Assembly: GCA_018623095.1 (NCBI GenBank)
Contig: JAAZVX010000008.1
Location: 1 to 32,501 of the forward strand
Direction: 5' to 3'
Source of the DNA: Marinobacterium sp.
GTDB lineage: Bacteria; Pseudomonadota; Gammaproteobacteria; Pseudomonadales; Balneatricaceae
Length of the DNA: 32,501 nt
Part shown: positions 25,787 through 32,501 of the stretch, one piece after another
Numbering within the stretch: position 1 is the stretch's first letter
Layout: each line of letters starts with the position of its first letter
Translations under genes and position numbers: made by a program
Notes under the pieces: generated by a model
Told to the model about the DNA's origin: nothing
What the model saw: the letters and a program-made list of their open reading frames with translations, nothing else
The model's database searches: none

Positions 25787-27289
25787 TTAAGCCGCTTCAG
25801 ATGCTTTTTTCTCATCCAGTAGCAATGTCTCAAGTGTTTGAGCACGCACTGTGCGAAGAAGATCGCTGTTTGTTGCCAGTGATTCACCATACGATGGAAT
25901 CATCTGTTTTAGCTTGTCAGCCCAGTTTGACTTCTGCATGCGCTCAGCAAAGCACTTCTCGATGATAGAGATCATTGTGCTGGTGGCTGTTGAGGCACCA
26001 GGCGAAGCACCCAGAAGAGCTGCTATTGAGCCATCGGCTGCAGAGATCACTTCCGTACCGAACTCTAGCTTACCCTTGGTTTCGTTACCCGGTTTAATAA
26101 TCTGAACGCGCTGACCCGCAAAAGAGAGTTCCCAATCATTCTCCTCAGCTTCTGGGAAGAAGTTGCGGAGTGACTCAACACGAGATCCGTGTGTCTGCAT
26201 CACTTCACTGATGAGGTATTTGGTTAGATCCATGTTGTTGCGAGCAACCGACATCATAGGCAAGAGGTTATCTGGACTGAGCGACATTGGCAGATCCATC
26301 AACGAGCCGGTTTTAAGGAACTTAGTGGTGAATCCTGCAAATGGACCGAATAACAGTGCTTTTTCACCATTGATGATGCGGGTATCCAAGTGCGGTACTG
26401 ACATCGGTGGCGCACCAATCGGTGCCATGCCATAGACCTTGGCTTGGTGACGTTTGATCACCTCTTTGTTCTTACAGATTAACCATTGTCCGCTGACAGG
26501 GAAGCCGCCATACCCTTCACCCTCTGGGATGCCCGATTTTTGTAGCAGAGGCAGTGCACCACCACCGGCACCCAAGAAGACAAACTTCGCACGAACCTTG
26601 AAGGTATCGGCCTTAGCAGAATGTTTTAGTTTGACGCACCAACGGCCATCTTCTTCCTGCTTAAGATCTTGAACAGTGGACGACAGTTTGAGTTCAAAGT
26701 TTCCGCTAACTTCCAGGAAGTTAACCATGAAGCGAGCCAACTCACCAAAGTTTACGTCCGAGCCATAACGCACTCGGGTTGCCGCGATCGGTTGATTATC
26801 TTCGCGGTTTTGCATGACCAGTGGCATCCACTCGCGGATCTGTTCAGGATCTTCGCTGTATTCCATTGCATCAAAAAGAGGATGCTGTGACAGAGCTTGG
26901 TGGCGTTTACGAAGGAAATCGACGTTATCTTCACCCCAGACAAAGCTGCAATGGGGAGTCGTATTGATGAACTTTTTAGGGTGAGGTAGCGCACCTTTGT
27001 TCACAAGGTATGACCAGAACTGCAGGCTGATCTCAAAACACTCGTTGATTGAGAACGCTTTGCTACAGTTGATTGAACCATCTGATAGACGCGGGGTGTA
27101 GTTCAGCTCGCAGTAGGCCGCATGTCCGGTACCCGCGTTATTAAGACCGTCGGTGCTTTCGCTAGCCACGTGGTTGAGACGTTCGACCATCATCATTTTT
27201 AGATTAGGGTCTAGTTCCTGAAGCATAACGGCAAGAGTTGTACTCATTGCACCAGCGCCAACTAACAATACATCTACTTCTGAATCCAT
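25787..27289 (-). CDS. mqo: Malate:quinone oxidoreductase
   Basis: DVLLVGAGAMSTTLAVMLQELDP, STDGLNNAGTGHAAYCELNYTP, LLGASPGASTATSTMISIIEKCF. Confidence 0.96.
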   Translation of the reverse strand: MDSEVDVLLVGAGAMSTTLAVMLQELDPNLKMMMVERLNHVASESTDGLNNAGTGHAAYCELNYTPRLSDGSINCSKAFSINECFEISLQFWSYLVNKGALPHPKKFINTTPHCSFVWGEDNVDFLRKRHQALSQHPLFDAMEYSEDPEQIREWMPLVMQNREDNQPIAATRVRYGSDVNFGELARFMVNFLEVSGNFELKLSSTVQDLKQEEDGRWCVKLKHSAKADTFKVRAKFVFLGAGGGALPLLQKSGIPEGEGYGGFPVSGQWLICKNKEVIKRHQAKVYGMAPIGAPPMSVPHLDTRIINGEKALLFGPFAGFTTKFLKTGSLMDLPMSLSPDNLLPMMSVARNNMDLTKYLISEVMQTHGSRVESLRNFFPEAEENDWELSFAGQRVQIIKPGNETKGKLEFGTEVISAADGSIAALLGASPGASTATSTMISIIEKCFAERMQKSNWADKLKQMIPSYGESLATNSDLLRTVRAQTLETLLLDEKKASEAA

Positions 27290-27380
27290 AACTCGAATAC
27301 CATCTGTGTGTTGAACAAATGTGCCTTACTACTCAATCTCCTATATGCTTTTGGCAAATAGGCCTTGGAAATAAGGCGCT

Positions 27381-27404
27381 GGGTAACAGATATATGTGTC
27401 ACCC
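27381..27404. promoter_or_regulatory. Operator-like dyad upstream of mqo
   Basis: GGGTaACAgATATATgTGTcACCC: 24-bp imperfect palindrome 92-115 bp upstream of the mqo start codon. Confidence 0.4.
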
Positions 27405-27573
27405 ATATTTCAGTGACGCCAATTATATTGCGGCGCACCATGGTTTCTAGTCTCTTTCTTCTAACTGTTTTGTTATACAGCTATTACAGATGACTATAAG
27501 CCCCGTCGTTACTGGATCTCGGCTAAACGGGTGGTTTTTCAAGATAGACCAATGTCTCAGGTGGATGTATCGA

Positions 27574-28113
27574 ATGATCGACTTAAATAGCTTAAAACCC
27601 CTTGATCTATGGGGGATTGTCAAGGATTCGTTGGTTGAAAAAGGTCACCCTTGGAGGGTGTTTACACTCTCTACGGTCGATAAAGAGTGTCGACCACAAT
27701 CACGCTCTGTTGTGCTTAGAGAGGTTGAACCGCAAAGTTGGCTTGTGCGGTTCTACAGTGACTCACGTTCGCCAAAAATTTTGCAGCTGCAACATAACCC
27801 TCATGTCTCACTCTGCTTTTGGAATCCACAGTTAAAACAGCAGTTGCGTGCAGAGGGTGTCGCTACCCTCATGAGTGACCCAGCAGGTATTCAGCAACGC
27901 TGGCAGAGTGTCAAAGATGGCCCGACAGCAGGGGACTACACAACCACGTTAGCACCTGGGTCAGCAGTCGATCCACTCGTCGAGTTTTCTGAGCAGAATT
28001 GGTTCTGCGTGGTGGAGATTAAGATCAGATCGTTTGATCTTCTTCAGCTTAGTCGTGAAGGTCATCAAAGAGTGGCTGTGACCCCAGATGGAGTCACAGC
28101 GCTGGTTCCTTAA
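27574..28113 (+). CDS. Pyridoxamine 5'-phosphate oxidase-like FMN-binding protein
   Basis: GHPWRVFTLSTVDKECRPQSRSVVLREV...RFYSDSRSPKILQLQHNPHVSLCFWNP. Start set at the ATG at 27574; the ORF is open from 27490. Confidence 0.85.
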   Translation: MIDLNSLKPLDLWGIVKDSLVEKGHPWRVFTLSTVDKECRPQSRSVVLREVEPQSWLVRFYSDSRSPKILQLQHNPHVSLCFWNPQLKQQLRAEGVATLMSDPAGIQQRWQSVKDGPTAGDYTTTLAPGSAVDPLVEFSEQNWFCVVEIKIRSFDLLQLSREGHQRVAVTPDGVTALVP

Positions 28114-28123
28114 AAGCCTAAAG

Positions 28124-29512
28124 CTAGAGGTGTTCTTCGGCGTACTCGGCGAGTTTAGAGCGGAAGATACCCTCAAAGTGGACGCTCGCAGAGCCTTCAT
28201 AGTCTCTAAAACGTTCAACGATGTAGGTAAGGCCGGACGTTAAAGCGGTCAGGTAGTTCGAATCGATCTGGGCTAGGTTACCCAAGCAGACCATCTTGGT
28301 GTTTTTACCACAGCGAGTCAGAATCGTTTTCATCTGTTGTGGTGTCAGGTTTTGAGCTTCATCGATCAACACGATGGCGTTCTGAATGCTTCGTCCACGA
28401 ATGAAGTTAAGTGACTTGAACTGAATGTTAGCCTTCTCGATCGCATACTTTACGCTGCTTTGGGGGCGTTCATCCTGTTCGTGCATCGCCTCCAAGTTAT
28501 CGTTAATGGCACTCATCCAAGGGGTCATCTTCTCCTCTTCGGTGCCCGGTAAGAAGCCGATATCTTCAGCCACTGGTGGCGTCGATCGAGTGACAATGAT
28601 TTTGTTGTAACGACGCTGTTCAATCACCAACTCCAACGCACTGGCAAGCGCAACCAGGGTTTTACCCGAACCAGCCGAGCCGAGCAGAACCGCTAGATCG
28701 ATGTTGGGATCCAGCATCGCTTCCATTGCAAAGGCTTGTTGAATGTTGATTGGTGAAATACCCCAACAGTTTTGCTGCATCAGGTTTTGGTAACCCAGAT
28801 CCTGAAGAATGACCTTGTCGCCTTCAACACGGCTGGTCTTAGCTGCAAAATCTTGAGAGTCATCCCAGATGTATTCATTCGGGTAGGTTTCGGGGAGAAC
28901 CTCACGATCTACTCGGTGACAAGTGTGTTCGTTTTCGTGATAACTCTCAACAGAATCAACACCGTCCCAAAAAGGAGTCTCTAGATGAAGGTGGCCTGCA
29001 GGCAACAGATCAATATCAGAGACCAGCTGGTCTGTGCGGTAATCTTCAACACGTTTCAAGCCCGCGCCCATCGCCTTCAGGCGCATGTTCAAATCTTTAG
29101 TGACCAGAATCACCTGACGCTTGGGAAGAACCCGCTGCAAATGAAGAGCACAGTTAATGATGCGGTTGTCTTTGTTATGTTCCGATGGCAAGAAACCTTT
29201 GTCATGTGCAAGCTCATGATCGGGGTAAATAGAGAGTTTGCCGAACACAATCTCTCGTTCTCTCCCCTCAAGTAAAATTTGCACGCCGTCGAGTATTTCG
29301 GACGGATCTTTGGCGTTGCTGAGTATTTTGTCAATCTCGCGAATCGCGGCACGCGCTTCTGCTGCCACGTTCTTCTTCCGATCTTTGATGTCATCGAGCT
29401 CTTCAAGGACGGTCATCGGAATGGAGATGTCTTGCTCTTTAAATTCGACAAGACACTTTGGATCGTGCAACAGCACGTTGGTATCAAGGATATAAAGCTT
29501 GGATGCGCTCAT
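28124..29512 (-). CDS. PhoH family ATPase with N-terminal PIN domain
   Basis: KLYILDTNVLLHDP PIN motif; LLGSAGSGKTLVALA Walker A; IVLIDEAQNLTPQQMKTILTRCG. Confidence 0.95.
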   Translation of the reverse strand: MSASKLYILDTNVLLHDPKCLVEFKEQDISIPMTVLEELDDIKDRKKNVAAEARAAIREIDKILSNAKDPSEILDGVQILLEGREREIVFGKLSIYPDHELAHDKGFLPSEHNKDNRIINCALHLQRVLPKRQVILVTKDLNMRLKAMGAGLKRVEDYRTDQLVSDIDLLPAGHLHLETPFWDGVDSVESYHENEHTCHRVDREVLPETYPNEYIWDDSQDFAAKTSRVEGDKVILQDLGYQNLMQQNCWGISPINIQQAFAMEAMLDPNIDLAVLLGSAGSGKTLVALASALELVIEQRRYNKIIVTRSTPPVAEDIGFLPGTEEEKMTPWMSAINDNLEAMHEQDERPQSSVKYAIEKANIQFKSLNFIRGRSIQNAIVLIDEAQNLTPQQMKTILTRCGKNTKMVCLGNLAQIDSNYLTALTSGLTYIVERFRDYEGSASVHFEGIFRSKLAEYAEEHL

Positions 29513-29681
29513 TGGCGGTTCCTTCTGCAGCAGAGAGGGATCGATGAAAAGATCACCGATAACTTTAAACTAATCGATGCAACACTCTTTGGCAAATAGG
29601 TTCTGCCGATTTGCTGAATGTCATCTATCCTTCATATATAAACGTAAATAATGACATCGTGATTACGCGAAGGAGAGTGTT

Positions 29682-31049
29682 ATGAGCGATCTATTTGTCA
29701 CGGCCAGTGTTAAGCCCCTAGAGAGTCTAGATATGCTCTCGCCCTATGAAGTAGAGCGTATTCAGGATCGAAGCGATTCAGGTCTCTACCCTCTCTTTCG
29801 CCAATGCGCATTGGCGGTTCTAAATTGCGGCAGTGAGATGGACTGTACGGCTGAAGTGCTCGATAAACACCGAGATTTTGATGTTCATATAGTGAATAAA
29901 CACCGCGGTGTTCAGCTTGATCTTATTAATGCACCGGCATCCGCTTTTGTCGATGGAGAGTTGATCGATGGCATACGCGAACACCTCTTCTCGGTATTGC
30001 GAGACCTTGTCTACGTCGTAGATGAGCTAAATGATGTTTGTGAGGGTCTTACACCGGGTGAAACGCTGACCAATACCGTGTTTCATATCCTAAGGCACGC
30101 TAAATCATTAAGGCCAAACATTAAACCCAACATTGTGGTCTGTTGGGGTGGTCACTCCATTGCTCGCCACGAGTACGCTTACACCAAAAAAGTGGGTTAT
30201 GAGTTGGGCTTAAGAGGCCTCAATATATGTACCGGCTGTGGTCCAGGGGCCATGAAAGGTCCAATGAAAGGGGCCACCATCGCGCACGCCAAGCAGCGCA
30301 TTGCGAATCCTCGGTACATTGGCATAACGGAACCAGGCATCATTGCGGCAGAGTCGCCCAATCCGATCGTCTCTGAGTTGATCACAATGCCTGACATTGA
30401 AAAACGGTTAGAGGCTTTTGTCCGTCTCGGTCACGGCATCATCGTCTTTCCTGGGGGGGCAGGGACAGCCGAAGAGATTCTTTACATGCTCGGTATACTG
30501 CTTCAAGAACCTAACCGCAGTGTAGAGATGCCCTTTATTTTTACAGGCCCTGCAGGGAGCGAAGCCTACTTCGAACAGATCGATCAATTTGTTAAAGCAA
30601 CGCTCGGTGAAGAAGCCAGCAAGCTGTACCAGGTTGTTATTGATAATCCATCGAAGGTGGCCGCTTTAATGAAGGTGGGGCTTAACCAGGTCACGGAGCA
30701 GCGCAAAGAGTCAGGCGAGGCCTATCACTTTAACTGGCAGCTGCAGATCCCCTATGAGCTACAACTACCTTTTGAGCCGACTCACGCTAAGATGGCTGCG
30801 CTGAATCTTCACAAAGATCAGCCGATTTCTGAATTGGCCTCAGAGCTTCGTAAAGCACTATCGGGTATTGTCTCGGGCAACGTTAAAGAGCCCGCCGTCA
30901 AAGCGGTTGCGGAAAAAGGGCCTTTCATCCTGGATGGCGACCCCGAGGTGATCGAAGCGCTCGATAAATTGTTGAATGGATTCATTGAGCAGCGTCGAAT
31001 GAAGATCGATTTTGCGGGCTACGTTCCCTGCTTTAAGCTAGCAAGTTAA
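29682..31049 (+). CDS. ppnN: Pyrimidine/purine nucleotide 5'-monophosphate nucleosidase (LOG family, YgdH-like)
   Basis: 455 aa; CWGGHSIARHEY, GCGPGAMKGPMKGA and FPGGAGTAEEILYMLGILL. Confidence 0.93.
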   Translation: MSDLFVTASVKPLESLDMLSPYEVERIQDRSDSGLYPLFRQCALAVLNCGSEMDCTAEVLDKHRDFDVHIVNKHRGVQLDLINAPASAFVDGELIDGIREHLFSVLRDLVYVVDELNDVCEGLTPGETLTNTVFHILRHAKSLRPNIKPNIVVCWGGHSIARHEYAYTKKVGYELGLRGLNICTGCGPGAMKGPMKGATIAHAKQRIANPRYIGITEPGIIAAESPNPIVSELITMPDIEKRLEAFVRLGHGIIVFPGGAGTAEEILYMLGILLQEPNRSVEMPFIFTGPAGSEAYFEQIDQFVKATLGEEASKLYQVVIDNPSKVAALMKVGLNQVTEQRKESGEAYHFNWQLQIPYELQLPFEPTHAKMAALNLHKDQPISELASELRKALSGIVSGNVKEPAVKAVAEKGPFILDGDPEVIEALDKLLNGFIEQRRMKIDFAGYVPCFKLAS

Positions 31050-31090
31050 CTTAGAAGGGTGACTGGCTAGGCTTGTCATCCGCAATCCTG

Positions 31091-31135
31091 TGAAGCTCAA
31101 TGTTTTTAAAAAGCTTCAAAATAGGGGTCAGCCCC
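31091..31135. repeat. Tandem hairpins between ppnN and the amidotransferase gene, second containing GGGGTCAGCCCC
   Basis: tgaagct...agcttca (31091-31118) followed by gggg-tcag-cccc (31124-31135). Confidence 0.45.
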
Positions 31136-31185
31136 CGGTTATGTAATCAGTTATACTTTCACAAGCTAAAAGACAGGGAGTCGCT

Positions 31186-31968
31186 ATGTGTGAGTTAATG
31201 GGTATGAGCGCTAATGTACCCACCGATATCTGTTTCAGTTTTGCCGGCTTGATGCAACGTGGCGGTGGTACCGGACCGCACAAGGATGGATGGGGTATCG
31301 GTTTCTACGAGGGTAAGGCTCAGCGAGCATTTCATGACCCACAACCCAGTGTCGACTCGCCAATTGCTCAGCTAGTCTGTAATTACCCAATTAAAAGTAA
31401 GAACGTCATCAGTCACATTCGGCAAGCGAATGTGGGCTCGGTCAATCTAGAAAATACCCACCCTTTCAGTCGCGAACTCTGGGGGTTTACCTGGACCTTT
31501 GCCCATAATGGACAGTTGGATCCGGTGATTTTTGATTGGCCGCTGCACTTCTATAAACCCGTGGGTACCACCGATTCGGAGTATGCCTTCTGTTGGTTGT
31601 TGGATCAGGTTCGACTAGCCTTTCCAGAACCTCCTCAAAAAACGGAACCTCTGTTTGATCTGATAACCCAATGCTGTCACAAGCTTCGTGCGTTAGGGGT
31701 ATTCAATATGTTGCTCTGTGACTCAGACTGGTTGTTCTCCTATTGCACCACTAAATTGCACTGGATTACCCGACGCGCGCCCTTTGGGGTCGCTCAGTTG
31801 AAAGATTGTGATTTAACAGTCGATTTTCGAGGAGAGACACAAGCAAATGATGTCGTTACAGTGATCGCAACCGAACCACTGACCGATAACGAGGTGTGGC
31901 AACCGCTAGTGACAGGTGAAGCTCGAGTGTTTAAAGAGGGAGAAACCTGCTTCTATCGCAGTGAATAA
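31186..31968 (+). CDS. Class II glutamine amidotransferase, YafJ-like
   Basis: Met-Cys N-terminus (MCELMGMSANVP), GTGPHKDGWGIGFYEG, HIRQANVG, HPFSRELWGFTWTFAHNGQL. Confidence 0.92.
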   Translation: MCELMGMSANVPTDICFSFAGLMQRGGGTGPHKDGWGIGFYEGKAQRAFHDPQPSVDSPIAQLVCNYPIKSKNVISHIRQANVGSVNLENTHPFSRELWGFTWTFAHNGQLDPVIFDWPLHFYKPVGTTDSEYAFCWLLDQVRLAFPEPPQKTEPLFDLITQCCHKLRALGVFNMLLCDSDWLFSYCTTKLHWITRRAPFGVAQLKDCDLTVDFRGETQANDVVTVIATEPLTDNEVWQPLVTGEARVFKEGETCFYRSE

Positions 31969-31969
31969 G

Positions 31970-32501
31970 ATGCCTGAATCAACGCCCCGTATTAATAGCC
32001 TTGCTCAACTGGTTCAATGGATGTCGAATCGATATGGCAATACGCCTGCGGTTCGTGAAGCCAACATCCAGCTTACCTATTCAGATCTTAACAACCACTG
32101 TCGTAACGTCTCGCAGTGGTTTGTTGACGTGCTCAATCTCTCCGCAGGTGATCGGGTTATTGTACAAATGCCCAATGGGGCTCACTATCCAGTGCTATTG
32201 ATGGCTTTTTGGCGAGTTGGTCTGGTGCCAGTCTGCTTGACGACATCAGCCGATCTTTCAGAGTTAGAGCGGGTCGCAAAATTAACCGAAGCAAAAGCGT
32301 TCGTTGCCTGCCACGCGCACCCTAACTTAGCTGAGTTAGCCGTCCGCCGTGGCCATGGATTAACCACCGTCAGTTGCTCCCCTGAAGATTTTTCGAGTTG
32401 GTTGTTGTTTCCTTTGAAACGACTCTGGCGCCATATACCTAAGCGTTCGACCCATTTTGCCGATTTTCATTTTCGTGATGGAATTGTGTATCACTCCGAC
32501 A
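31970..32501 (+). CDS. AMP-binding/acyl-CoA synthetase-like protein (partial, continues past window end; not in ORF track)
   Basis: Open frame from ATG 31970 to the window end: MPESTPRINSLAQLVQWMSNRYGNTPAVREANIQLTYSDLNNHCRNVSQWFVDVLNLSAGDRVIVQMPNGAHYPVLLMAFWRVGLVPVCL..., typical N-terminus of the ANL superfamily. Confidence 0.85.
   Translation, partial: MPESTPRINSLAQLVQWMSNRYGNTPAVREANIQLTYSDLNNHCRNVSQWFVDVLNLSAGDRVIVQMPNGAHYPVLLMAFWRVGLVPVCLTTSADLSELERVAKLTEAKAFVACHAHPNLAELAVRRGHGLTTVSCSPEDFSSWLLFPLKRLWRHIPKRSTHFADFHFRDGIVYHSD

Noticed and set aside
28075-28100. Hairpin gctgtgac...gtcacagc at the end of the PNPOx-like gene
   Set aside because: 8-bp stem but within coding sequence and no T-tract; not supportable as a terminator.
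28124-29512. PIN-PhoH as a toxin-antitoxin module
   Set aside because: No small antitoxin-like ORF precedes the gene; the domain layout matches the widespread stand-alone PIN-PhoH family.
27350-29601. Shared 12-mer TTGGCAAATAGG near 27350 and 29590
   Set aside because: Only two short copies without symmetry or consistent placement; may be chance.
1-32501. CRISPR array, prophage, insertion sequence or defence island
   Set aside because: No regularly spaced repeats, transposase, integrase or phage structural genes were seen; nearly all space is accounted for by housekeeping genes.

Overview
This 32.5 kb window looks like a densely packed gammaproteobacterial chromosome segment, mostly housekeeping genes in short operons. 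I found no CRISPR array, insertion sequence, prophage or obvious defence island. It opens with a tRNA cluster, Val (partial)-Asp-Val, with a REPIN-like inverted REP pair between Asp and the second Val. Next come a PLP-dependent deaminase-like gene, nadK, a PPP-type phosphatase, a GlpG-type rhomboid, a DUF1315-DUF2797-pepN operon, a GMC oxidoreductase, riboflavin synthase, a TIGR01777 epimerase, a K+ channel, pyrD, msrA, rmf, rlmKL, an Amt transporter and slyD. The right half has a glutathione peroxidase, a renalase-like flavoprotein, a YgjP-like metalloprotease, an SH3b protein, a MscS channel, an SSF(SLC5)-STAC protein with no kinase domain, an out-of-context yidD, mqo, a PNPOx-like gene, PIN-PhoH, ppnN, a YafJ-like amidotransferase and the start of an acyl-CoA synthetase-like gene that runs off the window. 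The observations most worth following up are: (1) the kinase-less SLC5-STAC-coiled-coil protein encoded directly behind yidD; (2) two NtrC-like dyads at amt, lying downstream of the best sigma54-like promoter match; (3) the REPIN-like element inside the tRNA cluster; (4) an untracked 44-aa membrane miniprotein gene whose stop codon overlaps that of its convergent neighbour; (5) terminator hairpins built from the final codons of convergent genes. All family assignments come from motif recognition by eye; no searches were run.
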